From the NCBI GenBank assembly GCA_030491005.1, contig JAKZMJ010000027.1, positions 29,490 to 93,489 on the forward strand: DNA of 64,000 nt. The letters are read 5' to 3'. Position numbers and translations under genes: made by a program. The stretch comes from Sulfurospirillum sp. (GTDB lineage: Bacteria; Campylobacterota; Campylobacteria; Campylobacterales; Arcobacteraceae). The notes under the pieces were generated by a model, which saw only the letters and a program-made list of their open reading frames with translations, was not told the origin of the DNA and made no database searches. The number at the start of each line of letters is the position of its first letter. Position 1 is the stretch's first letter. Shown piece after piece: positions 1 to 9,356 of the stretch.

Positions 1-2
1 AT

Positions 3-206
3 ACTTCATCAAGTGAATTTAAAGATTTAGGTTTTAATATTCATTTAACAAAAAAAAATAATGTAAAAGAATTAGAAAAAATTCTTTTAGCTAGTGCTTG
101 TAATATTAAAGAAGAAAAACAAAAAGCTAGAAAAAATCATGAAAAAGCATTAAAAGTTTTTTCTTTACAAAGAGAAAAAAATGAATATTTAGAGCTTTTA
201 GTTTGA
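3..206 (+). CDS. Partial glycosyltransferase-like C-terminus
   Basis: An open frame runs in from the left edge and stops with TGA at 204-206, giving about 67 residues. The tail is lysine- and glutamate-rich and resembles the last helices of GT-B glycosyltransferases (a DLGFN..L.....V.ELEKIL stretch followed by a charged helix). The start lies outside the window. It overlaps the convergent YrbL-like gene by 9 bp. The adjacent O-antigen ligase fits a surface-polysaccharide locus. The family call is inference from a short tail. Confidence 0.5.
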   Translation, partial: TSSSEFKDLGFNIHLTKKNNVKELEKILLASACNIKEEKQKARKNHEKALKVFSLQREKNEYLELLV

Positions 207-785
207 ATAAGTTTTGTCTTTATTATAATTAAACATAAATTTTATCCATTGTTTTTTTATTTTGTATTTAGTTAAAAAGTTACAATGTACATATAAATAA
301 AATTTAAATCCTAATCGTCTAGCTCCTAAACCATCTATAATCACAAGTTTATATTCATGTTTATTTATTTCTTGGCATAAAACATTTACAGTACTTACAT
401 CAATAAATAAGATAAGATTTTTTTCAAGATATTTTTTTAGATTTTTTAACAAGTTATTTTGATTATCAATGTTTAGTAAATTATTTCTTATGTAAAATCT
501 AAAGTCTTTAGAAGTTGTGCCATCATAATCTGATATTTTTTCAAAAACCAAACCTTTTCCTTTATTTGTATTAATCCAAGTAAAACATTGTGCAATATTT
601 GAAAAATCTACTTTTTTATTTTTTAGATAAGTATAGTAGATGTATTCTAATTTATTTTGTTTATTATTCTTACCTTTTAAATGTAAAACTTTAATAATTT
701 GATGTTTATTTAAAGGATTAGTATAACAAATTCTCTCCCCACCTTTTGCAAGAAAATCTTTATCCTGCAAATTTATTATACTCAT
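198..785 (-). CDS. YrbL/PhoP-regulatory-network family protein, copy 1
   Basis: This 195-residue protein matches the YrbL family (PF10707), a kinase-fold group often found beside lipopolysaccharide genes. The N-terminus has a FLAKGGER glycine-rich turn followed by IIKVLH, which resembles a kinase P-loop and its lysine strand. The middle has NKGKGLVFEKI, and the C-terminal part has IDVSTVNVLC and VIIDGLGARR, resembling catalytic and metal-binding loops. The stop codon of this gene and the start of the O-antigen ligase lie nose to tail: its ATG at 785 overlaps the ligase stop at 782 by 4 bp, so the two are probably co-transcribed. A close paralogue lies at 19490-20104. Activity and substrate are unknown. 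Confidence 0.75.
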   Translation of the reverse strand: MSIINLQDKDFLAKGGERICYTNPLNKHQIIKVLHLKGKNNKQNKLEYIYYTYLKNKKVDFSNIAQCFTWINTNKGKGLVFEKISDYDGTTSKDFRFYIRNNLLNIDNQNNLLKNLKKYLEKNLILFIDVSTVNVLCQEINKHEYKLVIIDGLGARRLGFKFYLYVHCNFLTKYKIKKQWIKFMFNYNKDKTYSN

Positions 786-2044
786 AAATTTTTAATTTCT
801 TTATTTTTAGATGATAAATAAGCTATTAAACTCAATAATACAAATACACAAATAAAAATATAATTAAAAGGTTTTTTAATTAACATTACATTTGCAAATG
901 AAGTATAAAAAGTTACTAAGAAAAAAGATAAAGCAAAAAAGTATATTTCTTTATTGTTTTTTAGTTTAAACAATAAAAATATAACACTAAATATTAACAA
1001 ACAATAAGCTATAAAACCATATCTTGTTAAAACATCTAAATGTTGACTATGAAATGATGTATATATTTTTTTGTGAATATAATTTTTATCATTTCTTTGA
1101 AGATTAGCTAATTCATAGGTATTATCCTGCGGACCCATTCCAAAGAAAAAATTTTCTTTTATAATTTTAAAACCAGCTTTATAAAAATATATCCTTACAC
1201 CAAAACTTCCATCATATTTGTTATTAACAAAAACTTCTTTTAATTCACTATAAGCTACTTTATATCTTGTTAGTTTTCCAGATTTCTCAAGAAAATAAAA
1301 AGAAGATGAAAAGAAGATAAATGATAATATTAAAAATATAAATATTCTTTTGATAGTAAAATATGAGTATTTAAAATTTAGTATAATTATTGTTGCAATA
1401 GCTAAGATCAATGCCAATTGTGCAGTTCTGCTATTATTAACAAATAAAGCTAAAAAACACACAAATGATATTATTCCAAAACTGATTTTGATTATTTTAT
1501 TTGTATGAAAATAGCTAATAACAAATGCACATAATACACCAATAGACATATATGTTGACATAATTGCATAAGCCATAATTCCTTTAGGGTTTGAAGAATT
1601 ACTATGTGTATCTTCAATAACAAATAAACCTAAATATATCAATAAAGAAAAAATAGCATAAGTAGCAAAACTAATAATTAATATTTTTAACAAATTTTTA
1701 GCTTCTTGTGCATTTAAAGATGTAAATAAAACAGGTATAATTAAAAAATAATATTTATGAAATTTATTTACATGCTTTAAGCCATCACTAATAGAATCAC
1801 TCCATAAAGTAGCAAGATAAGTAAATAATATAAATAATATTAATAAAACTAAGGGCTTAAATTCTAAAATAGTTTTTAGTTTAGTAAGAATTTCACTTTT
1901 AAATTTGATTATCCACCAAATAAATAAAATTATACTTAAAACGCCCATTTGTGATTTAAGTAAATTCCAAGGCATTAAAAAAAAGTACAAATATACAAAT
2001 AATATATAATTATCAGTACTTTTAATTTTTTCTATTAATGACAT
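782..2044 (-). CDS. O-antigen ligase / Wzy-type polymerase family membrane protein
   Basis: This 420-residue protein has about ten to twelve hydrophobic segments. It carries the Wzy_C/WaaL signature region: an NNSRTAQLALIL helix, then a large periplasmic loop (residues about 285-345) with FGMGPQDN and a conserved histidine in SQHLDVLTRYG. Family members join O-antigen or other sugars to lipid A-core in the inner membrane's periplasmic face. It overlaps the downstream YrbL-like gene by 4 bp, suggesting translational coupling. Ligase and polymerase cannot be separated by sequence alone. The neighbouring partial glycosyltransferase supports a role in surface sugar assembly. Confidence 0.8.
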   Translation of the reverse strand: MSLIEKIKSTDNYILFVYLYFFLMPWNLLKSQMGVLSIILFIWWIIKFKSEILTKLKTILEFKPLVLLILFILFTYLATLWSDSISDGLKHVNKFHKYYFLIIPVLFTSLNAQEAKNLLKILIISFATYAIFSLLIYLGLFVIEDTHSNSSNPKGIMAYAIMSTYMSIGVLCAFVISYFHTNKIIKISFGIISFVCFLALFVNNSRTAQLALILAIATIIILNFKYSYFTIKRIFIFLILSFIFFSSSFYFLEKSGKLTRYKVAYSELKEVFVNNKYDGSFGVRIYFYKAGFKIIKENFFFGMGPQDNTYELANLQRNDKNYIHKKIYTSFHSQHLDVLTRYGFIAYCLLIFSVIFLLFKLKNNKEIYFFALSFFLVTFYTSFANVMLIKKPFNYIFICVFVLLSLIAYLSSKNKEIKNL

Positions 2045-2121
2045 CTTTGTCCTTTTGTTTATTTATATTAGAAAAACTTATTTAAATAGCAATAGTTAGT
2101 ATTTTAAATGAACTAAACAAA

Positions 2122-3372
2122 TCATAAAGTTCTAAAAAGATCTTTTGGATTAATATGACTTTCATTTTTAGTTGCTTGGAAAATCAATGTATTATTAACT
2201 CTACCAACAACATAACCCTTTTTTATCCATCTTCCAACTTTTAAATAAGGTGCAATTTCATCTAAATGAGAATAAATGGTATGCAAACCGTTTTTATGTT
2301 GAATAATAACTACATTTTCTAACATACCTACATTTTTTTTAGCATATACAATTTTTCCATTAAAAATTGATTTAACTTTAGCTTGTGCTTTTTTTGTTTT
2401 CAATATCATTGATTCATTAAAAAGTTCTATATTATAAACGGGGTCAAAATATTTACCAAATTTTTTGACAACTTTAAATGAATCTAAGGGTGCAATTGTC
2501 TTTTTACCTCTATATTTTACTATCTTAATTGAACGAGTTGAGGAACCTAGCATACGAATATTAGATGTAAGATTTTTTAATTTAGAAACTTTTTTGTATG
2601 TATTTTGTTTCTTCAAACGGCTTATTCTTTGTATCTTTTTTTGCTTGTTCTTTCTATTTTTCATTTTAATGATATTTAATTTTTTAAGTAGGTGTTCCAA
2701 AGAACTTTGCTTTTTCAGTACTTTCTTTAATTGTGTTTGATAAGTGGTGTGTTTTTTTTCCAAAGATATTAAAGATAATGATCGTTTATTTTTTAACATA
2801 TCTAATTGTTTTTTACTTTTTTGTCTTGTTGTTATATATCTTGATATTTGATTGATTTGATTTTGATTTGATTTTGTATTTTGACTTAATAATTCATAAG
2901 AGGTATTAAGTCTTTGAATTTCATATTGTGAATTTTGAGATAATATGGTATAAATTTGTGAATCAATTAATTCTTGAACATTACTTTTAGAAGCTAGTTT
3001 TAATGCTATTGAGGAAGTAAAATCATCGATTATAAGATTTACAATTTGTTTTTCATTAATTAATTTTTGTTTTTCTAAACTCTTTGATGATTTTGAAAGT
3101 TTGATTAATGTATTTTTTGAATTATATAATGCAAGTTTATGTTTTTGTATATCTTTATCAATCATCGAAATTTTTTGCTCTATTGTTTTTAAAAATTTAT
3201 TTTGTTGTTTTATTTGTCTTCCAAGACCTTTGATTTGTGAATATTTTTTTGCTTTTTTGCTATAGTTTACTTTAAGTTGTTTTTTACTTTTTTTGATTTT
3301 ATAATCTATATTATTAATAGCTGCAAAATTAACATTGAATAATAATATGACTATTAGAAGTATTTTAATCAT
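2122..3372 (-). CDS. EnvC-like periplasmic M23/LytM domain protein (probable amidase activator)
   Basis: This 416-residue protein has a signal peptide (residues 1-17, cleavage near NFAA), a long lysine-rich coiled coil (about 20-255) and a C-terminal LytM/M23 domain (about 290-416). The domain keeps NGLHTIYSHL, but the upstream GxxxHxGxD metal site and the final HLHFE-type histidine are replaced (FDPVYNIELF; NTLIFQAT). It is therefore probably not an active peptidase. That architecture matches EnvC, which is controlled by FtsEX and activates cell-wall amidases during division. It lies directly downstream of ftsX with an 8-bp overlap, so the trio is probably one operon. The EnvC role is inferred from architecture and context. 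Confidence 0.8.
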   Translation of the reverse strand: MIKILLIVILLFNVNFAAINNIDYKIKKSKKQLKVNYSKKAKKYSQIKGLGRQIKQQNKFLKTIEQKISMIDKDIQKHKLALYNSKNTLIKLSKSSKSLEKQKLINEKQIVNLIIDDFTSSIALKLASKSNVQELIDSQIYTILSQNSQYEIQRLNTSYELLSQNTKSNQNQINQISRYITTRQKSKKQLDMLKNKRSLSLISLEKKHTTYQTQLKKVLKKQSSLEHLLKKLNIIKMKNRKNKQKKIQRISRLKKQNTYKKVSKLKNLTSNIRMLGSSTRSIKIVKYRGKKTIAPLDSFKVVKKFGKYFDPVYNIELFNESMILKTKKAQAKVKSIFNGKIVYAKKNVGMLENVVIIQHKNGLHTIYSHLDEIAPYLKVGRWIKKGYVVGRVNNTLIFQATKNESHINPKDLFRTL

Positions 3373-4183
3373 ATCTAATCTTATATTTTAATAAAACACC
3401 AATAACAGTGAATATAGAGATAATAAAGGACAATAAAAATATTTTCATTAAAGAAATTTTAGAGATTAATGTAAGTTGAATAATATTTTCTAAATCAGTT
3501 GGTAAAATCAATACCATATTATTAACAGCATATAAATAAATACCTGATACTAAAACAAAAGCAATTAATGAACTATATATTGCATATTTAAATATAGAAG
3601 TAGAACTATACAATATAGAAGCACCATGCAACTTTAAAATTTCGATTTTTTCTTTATGTTCAAAAAACCAAATTCTAATTTGCTTAGAAATAATTAAAAT
3701 CGCAAAAATGGTGAGTAAAGTAAATAATACTAAACTAATTTTATATAATAATTGTAATAATAGATATATTTGACTATGGTTTTTGGAAAAAATTTCAATT
3801 TTTCTTATATTTTTATTTAAAAAAAGTGTTTGTTTAATAATTTTCAATTGCTTAGTTGTTGGGAAAACTGCAAGTTGTATTTTATAAAAATATGGTAATT
3901 TTCGTCTTAAAAGCTCTATTGATGATTTAGATAAGTTTGACTTGATATCATTAATGATTGTACTTTTTTTCAAAGTTATAATCTTTTTTACTTTGATATT
4001 TGCTAAAATATTAATTTTCTCTTTTATTAGTGGAGTATTTGTAACAATAACTATAGAATAATCTTCTGCAATTTTTTTCTCATAATTAGAAGATATATTT
4101 GAAGAAAACAAATATATTATAAATGACAAAAGCATTATAGACAAAGGAATTGTAAATGTAAAAATATTTTTAAGAAACTTCAT
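3365..4183 (-). CDS. ftsX: FtsX-like cell division permease
   Basis: This 272-residue membrane protein has an N-terminal transmembrane helix (after [10 protein letters not shown]), a periplasmic domain (about 30-140) and three C-terminal helices of the FtsX/MacB permease type. I chose the ATG at 4183 over upstream starts at 4195 and 4228. It has a GGA about 10 bases upstream, starts right before the first helix, and overlaps ftsE by only 14 bp. FtsX couples the FtsE ATPase to periplasmic hydrolase activation. The EnvC-like gene follows immediately. Confidence 0.85.
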   Translation of the reverse strand: MKFLKNIFTFTIPLSIMLLSFIIYLFSSNISSNYEKKIAEDYSIVIVTNTPLIKEKINILANIKVKKIITLKKSTIINDIKSNLSKSSIELLRRKLPYFYKIQLAVFPTTKQLKIIKQTLFLNKNIRKIEIFSKNHSQIYLLLQLLYKISLVLFTLLTIFAILIISKQIRIWFFEHKEKIEILKLHGASILYSSTSIFKYAIYSSLIAFVLVSGIYLYAVNNMVLILPTDLENIIQLTLISKISLMKIFLLSFIISIFTVIGVLLKYKIRYD

Positions 4184-4832
4184 AAATAATTCCATCTTTA
4201 ATAGATAATTGTCTAAATTTAATACCAAAATTTTGTGGCACTCTATGTGTTACAACCACAACAGTAATTCCTAGTTGTTCATTTGCACCTTTTAATAAGT
4301 TCCATATAAGCTCAGCTGAATAATCATCTAAATTTCCAGTTGGTTCATCAGCAATTATAATTTTTGGATTATGCGCCAAGGCTCTAGCAACTGCAATTCG
4401 TTGCTGCTCCCCTCCACTTAACTCATCAGGATAAAATCCTAATCTATGTGAAAGTTTTACATGAGTTAATAACTTTATAGCTTGTTCTTTTGATATATCA
4501 TGAGAATAACCATTTATTTTTAAAGGTATCATAATATTCTCTTCAATAGTCCATTCTTTAATTAATTTATAATCTTGAAAAATAATACCTATATCTTTTC
4601 TTAATTTTCTTAGATCTTTTCCTTTAATACCAAATACTTCTTGACCTGCTATTTTTAAGCTTCCATGTTTCAACAGTATTTGTGCATAAAATGATTTAAG
4701 TAGTGTTGATTTTCCACTACCACTAGTGCCACCTACGAATATAAATTCCTTTTCTTTGACTGTAAAATTACCTTTTTTAATGATGTATTTATTTGAATCA
4801 TATGATAAATATATATTTTTTGCTTCAATCAT
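4170..4832 (-). CDS. ftsE: FtsE cell division ATP-binding protein
   Basis: This 220-residue ABC ATPase has Walker [11 protein letters not shown] (34-43), signature LSGGEQQR (138-145) and Walker [10 protein letters not shown] (about 158-166). Length and pairing with FtsX identify FtsE rather than a LolD/MacB exporter ATPase. It overlaps the trmB stop by 8 bp and ftsX by 14 bp, consistent with tight translational coupling. The complex works at the inner membrane at the division site. Confidence 0.88.
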   Translation of the reverse strand: MIEAKNIYLSYDSNKYIIKKGNFTVKEKEFIFVGGTSGSGKSTLLKSFYAQILLKHGSLKIAGQEVFGIKGKDLRKLRKDIGIIFQDYKLIKEWTIEENIMIPLKINGYSHDISKEQAIKLLTHVKLSHRLGFYPDELSGGEQQRIAVARALAHNPKIIIADEPTGNLDDYSAELIWNLLKGANEQLGITVVVVTHRVPQNFGIKFRQLSIKDGIIYEVS

Positions 4833-6012
4833 TGTTTAAAATCTTTGTCAAATATTTATGTGCTTTTATATTAGAACTTGTAGGAATTGGTTTATCTTGA
4901 AAATATGAAGCTTTTCCATTATTTATAATAATATATTTATTAAGTGGTCTATTAAAATTACCAAAAGTTAATTGTATCAATCCAGAATTAACTTCATTTT
5001 CAATATCAAATATATTTTCAATATGAATAAAATAATCTTCTTTTACAATAGCTTTATTTGTTATTATTTTTTTAATATTATCAAAATCTACTTCATTTTC
5101 AAAATTAAAAGAACATTTTTGTATAGGTACATCATCTTCTTCTTGGCATTTTAACACTATATCATAAATAGTTTTTTCTTGCTTCCTCCATCTTTTTTCA
5201 TACTTACTAATTATTTCTAAATCTTTGTTGATATCTATTATAATTTTTCCACTATTTAAATTGCTTAATAAAGACATACAATAATCAAAATATTTTCTAC
5301 TATCAGTTCTAAGTTCTAATGTTGCATCTTTTTTTAATACTCTTAAGGCTTCATTTATAAATTCACTAGAATAGATTCTTCTATGCGGTTTTTTATCCCA
5401 AGGTACAGGAAAGTGTACAAAAATATTATCAACACTATTAGACTTCATAAATTCCATAAAAAGTCTAGCATCATAATTTATAACTATTATATTAGTAATA
5501 TTTTGTATTTTTATTTGTTTTAGAAGTTGTTCAATTGAGGGTGTATGAATTTCTAAGCCAAAAAACTGAACATCTTTATTTTGTTTGGCTTGATATAGTA
5601 TGTGCTTACCACTTCCAAAACCTATTTCAATTTGAATTTCTTTATTTGTTTCAAATTCATTTACAATATATTCTATATTTTTTAAATACTTCTCATCTAT
5701 GTTTATCTTTTGATTAATATTATTTGTATTTGTAAATAAAATATTTGCATTAGTTAGCTTAGCATAAGCATTAATAGCATCTTTTATACAAGAAACTGGA
5801 CTTATTCTTGTAGTTTTATCATATTTTATCATATTCGCATCATTTTTATTTTTTTTTGTTAATAAAAATTGATGATTATTTTTAGTAACTGCAATTTTAT
5901 ATTCACTAGATTTTTTTGAATTATATGATTTTGCAATAAAATCAAAAGACACACCATCAATATTAGATGGTATGTTAAGATGGTTGTTTTGATTAAATAC
6001 TATATGAGGCAT
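4825..6012 (-). CDS. trmB: tRNA (guanine-N7)-methyltransferase with N-terminal extension
   Basis: This 395-residue protein has a TrmB SAM-dependent methyltransferase core beginning near residue 125: EIGFGSGKH (129-137) binds SAM, and the VHFPVPWDKKPHRR stretch is the TrmB family signature (usually FPDPW.K..H.KRR). E. coli TrmB is about 239 residues. Here about 120 residues precede the core and about 90 follow it. As I recall, long forms are typical of Campylobacterota. The enzyme makes m7G46 in tRNA. It sits between the FN3 lipoprotein (3-bp gap) and ftsE (8-bp overlap). Confidence 0.88.
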   Translation of the reverse strand: MPHIVFNQNNHLNIPSNIDGVSFDFIAKSYNSKKSSEYKIAVTKNNHQFLLTKKNKNDANMIKYDKTTRISPVSCIKDAINAYAKLTNANILFTNTNNINQKINIDEKYLKNIEYIVNEFETNKEIQIEIGFGSGKHILYQAKQNKDVQFFGLEIHTPSIEQLLKQIKIQNITNIIVINYDARLFMEFMKSNSVDNIFVHFPVPWDKKPHRRIYSSEFINEALRVLKKDATLELRTDSRKYFDYCMSLLSNLNSGKIIIDINKDLEIISKYEKRWRKQEKTIYDIVLKCQEEDDVPIQKCSFNFENEVDFDNIKKIITNKAIVKEDYFIHIENIFDIENEVNSGLIQLTFGNFNRPLNKYIIINNGKASYFQDKPIPTSSNIKAHKYLTKILNND

Positions 6013-6015
6013 TTA

Positions 6016-7296
6016 TTAATTTATTTCTTCTAATCTTGGTAAAATTAATTCAGTTTGTTGTGTTATATCAGAGACAATCCCAAATTCATCTACTGCTTGA
6101 ATTGAGTATTTATATTCAACACCTCTTACAATATCTTGATCTTCAAATCGTAATTCTTGAATATTATCAAATATGACTTTTTTAGTACTTAAAAAAGAAT
6201 TTTTTATAGTTTTATGCACTATATACGAAATAGCTCTTTTATCAGTTGACATCCAGTTTAATATGGCTTTTTCACCTTGAATTTGTGCTAAGGTTATAAT
6301 TGGTTTATTTAATTTATTTAAAGTAATACCCATAACAGAATTCATATTTAAATCACTTTCTAATCCATCATTATCAATATGGCTTACTTTATAAAAATAT
6401 GTTTTTCCATCTTCATTAATGAAATCATCAAAGTTTAAAGTACTTGAATTAAATGTTTTTAATAAAGAAAAAGAATTTCTTGAACTTGTACTTCTGTATA
6501 AATTGTATTGAACTACACGGGAAACTTTTGGCTTATCCCATACAATATTTATTTTTCTAGCTAAATTTGTAGATGCTATTGTTCCTTGAACTCCAATAGG
6601 GATAGCTTTTGTCTGAGCTTTTACAATATCACTAGCTCTTGTTTGTAAATCATCAAAAGTATTGGAAATCACCCTATATGAATAAATTACATTATCTTCA
6701 AGGTCTAAATCAATATATTCAGCTTGCAATCTATTTCTAACTACAGCTAAAGTATTCCATTGGCTAGTATGTGCTGATGTTCTTTGTATTTCATAAGATG
6801 AAATTCTCTCATTTGGATGTGGTCTCCAAATTATTTTAATTTGTCTTGGTAAATTTGAAATGGCCTGAATAAAACTAATTCCATCCATTGTTGCTAATGT
6901 TGATGCGATATAAGCATCAGTAGTTCTTGATTCTTCCTCACCTTTAATGTTAGATGATATCTTATATATATATTTTGTACCAGCATTTAAGTTTCTGTCA
7001 ACATAATGGCTAGTATATCTATTTTTAATCATTTTTATAAAACTTAATTTACTTCTATCTTTTGTCATATTTGCTCTATAAAGATTGTAACCAATTACTC
7101 TTACATCATCAACTTTTTGCCATTCAAAAGCAATAGCATTTACATCTGAGATAGTTCTAATACTTGATGAATCAATTACCTCAACACTATCATTTATATT
7201 TGGTTTTACTACTTTATTAAAATCATTTTTAACACTACACGCATTAATCAAAATCATTAAAACTATTAATGATATGATCTTTACTAAGTTTTTCAT
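6016..7296 (-). CDS. Fibronectin type III repeat lipoprotein
   Basis: This 426-residue protein starts with a lipoprotein signal peptide ending in a lipobox (LINAC, Cys20). The rest is a series of about four FN3-like beta-sandwich modules (roughly 45-130, 135-228, 232-325, 330-420), each with W.....V..Y.lYR-type strands and a Y.Y.V/I ending. FN3 domains usually mediate protein or glycan contacts at the cell surface. The ATG at 7296 has GGAG seven bases upstream, although it lies 53 bp inside the rluD reading frame. No enzymatic motif is seen. The function is unknown; it may be an envelope factor, since ftsEX and envC lie downstream. Confidence 0.8.
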   Translation of the reverse strand: MKNLVKIISLIVLMILINACSVKNDFNKVVKPNINDSVEVIDSSSIRTISDVNAIAFEWQKVDDVRVIGYNLYRANMTKDRSKLSFIKMIKNRYTSHYVDRNLNAGTKYIYKISSNIKGEEESRTTDAYIASTLATMDGISFIQAISNLPRQIKIIWRPHPNERISSYEIQRTSAHTSQWNTLAVVRNRLQAEYIDLDLEDNVIYSYRVISNTFDDLQTRASDIVKAQTKAIPIGVQGTIASTNLARKINIVWDKPKVSRVVQYNLYRSTSSRNSFSLLKTFNSSTLNFDDFINEDGKTYFYKVSHIDNDGLESDLNMNSVMGITLNKLNKPIITLAQIQGEKAILNWMSTDKRAISYIVHKTIKNSFLSTKKVIFDNIQELRFEDQDIVRGVEYKYSIQAVDEFGIVSDITQQTELILPRLEEIN

Positions 7297-8230
7297 GTAT
7301 ATTCTCCATATTAAAATTATTTTTTATGAAACAATTCATATCATCAGCTAGTGAAGCAGTAAAGTTCATTTCCTCACCAGAATGTGGGTGAATTAAATAC
7401 AAATTATAAGAATGTAGATAAAATCTATTTATTCTATTAAAATTGCCCTTAAATCCATATAAAGCATCTCCTAAAATATGCCTATTTATCGAAGACAAAT
7501 GAACTCTTATTTGGTGTGTTCTTCCAGTAAATAGTTTACAAGAAATTAATTCATATTTTTCATTTTTACATAAGCTAAGTTTTCTAAAGGCAGATTTTGC
7601 ATATTTTCCCTTGCTATTAATGCCCATTTTAAGTCTATTATTTACGTGTCTTGATATTGGTTTATTGATTATAATATTATCTTTTAATGCTAAATCAATT
7701 AATGCTAGATAATATCTGCCCATAGTTTTATTTTTTAATTGTTCTGATAAATTAGTATGTGCCTCATTTGTTTTAGCTATAACCATAACTCCACTTGTTC
7801 CTTTATCAAGTCTATGTACTATTCCATGCCTAATATCAGCACTTAAGGTTGATAAAGAAATTCTATTTAATCTTAGCCAATCAACAAGTGTGGCTTCTTT
7901 AACACTTGGAGCATCATGAATTACTAAATTTGAAGGTTTATTAATAACTAATATAAAATCATCTTCATATATTTTTGTAATAACTTTATCTTTAAGTGAT
8001 GTTTTTATAAATTTTTCATTTTTAATTTCATCTATTTTATTTTCTGGAAAAATAACTTTTATATTTTGATTAAGTTTTAATTTTAATCCTGTTTTTGTTA
8101 TATTTTTCCCATCTACACTTACAAAACCTTTTTTAATCAAGTGTTCAATTTGATTTCTTGAAGAGGAAATATGCAATGTTAAGAATTTATCTAGTCTATT
8201 TTCTTCTTCTACAATAAAATTTTTATCCAT
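7244..8230 (-). CDS. rluD: RluD-family 23S rRNA pseudouridine synthase
   Basis: This 328-residue protein has an N-terminal S4 RNA-binding domain (about 8-60) and an RsuA/RluA catalytic domain. The active-site motif HRLDKGTSG contains the catalytic Asp142, and GRTHQIRVHL follows later. It isomerises uridine to pseudouridine in large-subunit rRNA; the exact target (RluC versus RluD) is not decidable here. The 3' end overlaps the lipoprotein start by 53 bp. It is divergent from rodA, separated by only about 13-20 bp. Confidence 0.85.
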   Translation of the reverse strand: MDKNFIVEEENRLDKFLTLHISSSRNQIEHLIKKGFVSVDGKNITKTGLKLKLNQNIKVIFPENKIDEIKNEKFIKTSLKDKVITKIYEDDFILVINKPSNLVIHDAPSVKEATLVDWLRLNRISLSTLSADIRHGIVHRLDKGTSGVMVIAKTNEAHTNLSEQLKNKTMGRYYLALIDLALKDNIIINKPISRHVNNRLKMGINSKGKYAKSAFRKLSLCKNEKYELISCKLFTGRTHQIRVHLSSINRHILGDALYGFKGNFNRINRFYLHSYNLYLIHPHSGEEMNFTASLADDMNCFIKNNFNMENIHEKLSKDHIINSFNDFD

Positions 8231-8249
8231 TTTTTGCTACTCTTTGTTT

Positions 8250-9356
8250 ATGTATTTTTTTGACAAAAGAATTATTTCACATTTTGATTATTTATTAATT
8301 ATACTAATTTTGCCATTAGTGTTTTTATCTTATACTTTAATTAGTGAAACAAATCATATTTTAGCGAATAAACAATTAATTTATTTTACATTATCAATAA
8401 TTGTATTTATGATTGTATTTATTTTACCAATTAGAAAAAATATTAGGCTGATACCTTTGTTATATTGGTTGGGTATATTTTTACTCTTAGCTGTAGAATT
8501 TTTTGGAGTTACAAAGCTTGGTGCAAAAAGATGGATAAGTATTTCTTTTTTAAATACTACAATTCAACCATCAGAATTATTCAAACCAATATTTCTTTTA
8601 ATGTTAGCATATTTAATAAAAAATAAACCACCTCCAATGAATGGTTATAATATAAAAGATTTTACATATTTTTCTTTTTATATTTTATTACCTTTTATTC
8701 TAATTGCAAAAGAACCTGATTTAGGAACAGCTTTAGTTCTTTTACTCGTAGCTTATGGTGTACTATTTATTATAGGTGTTAATTGGAGAATATGGCTAGG
8801 AATTTTTTTAATTCTTTCGATTAGTGCGCCATTTGTATATACTCACTTAATAAAAGATTACCAGAAAAAAAGAATTCATGATTTTGTTGCAAAAAAGCCA
8901 TCTTATCATGTACAGCAATCTATCATTGCTATTGGTTCAGGAGGTTTACTTGGAAAAAATGAAAAAGAAGCAACACAAACAAAATTAAAATTTTTACCTA
9001 TTGCTACGAGTGATTTTATTTTTGCATATTTTGTTGAAAGACACGGTTTTTTAGGTTCCATTGGACTGATATTAATATACACCTTATTCATTTTGCATTT
9101 ATTATCTATGAATTATTATTTTAAAGATGATTATCTTATTAGAAGTTTTGCTTCAGGTTTGGGTTTATTAATATTTTTTAATATGAGTATTAATATACTT
9201 ATGGTTATAGGTTTTGCTCCTGTTGTTGGTTTACCTCTGCCCATGTTTTCTTATGGAGGAAGTTCTTTTATGAACTATATTATAATACTTGCTATTTTAG
9301 AAAATCTAATTGCTTTTAGATTTATGTACATGTATGATTTTGAAAGGAATTTATAA
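8250..9356 (+). CDS. rodA: Rod shape-determining SEDS glycosyltransferase RodA
   Basis: This 368-residue polytopic protein belongs to the SEDS family (FtsW/RodA/SpoVE). Visible motifs include GAKRWI, the QPSELFK loop, AKEPDLGTALVLL with the conserved Asp, and the C-terminal GLPLPMFSYGGSS signature. It polymerises peptidoglycan glycan strands for elongation, normally with PBP2. RodA is preferred over FtsW because of length and the PDLGTAL region, but the two are close. An in-frame TTG at 8244 adds two residues; I prefer the ATG at 8250. speB follows directly. Confidence 0.85.
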   Translation: MYFFDKRIISHFDYLLIILILPLVFLSYTLISETNHILANKQLIYFTLSIIVFMIVFILPIRKNIRLIPLLYWLGIFLLLAVEFFGVTKLGAKRWISISFLNTTIQPSELFKPIFLLMLAYLIKNKPPPMNGYNIKDFTYFSFYILLPFILIAKEPDLGTALVLLLVAYGVLFIIGVNWRIWLGIFLILSISAPFVYTHLIKDYQKKRIHDFVAKKPSYHVQQSIIAIGSGGLLGKNEKEATQTKLKFLPIATSDFIFAYFVERHGFLGSIGLILIYTLFILHLLSMNYYFKDDYLIRSFASGLGLLIFFNMSINILMVIGFAPVVGLPLPMFSYGGSSFMNYIIILAILENLIAFRFMYMYDFERNL

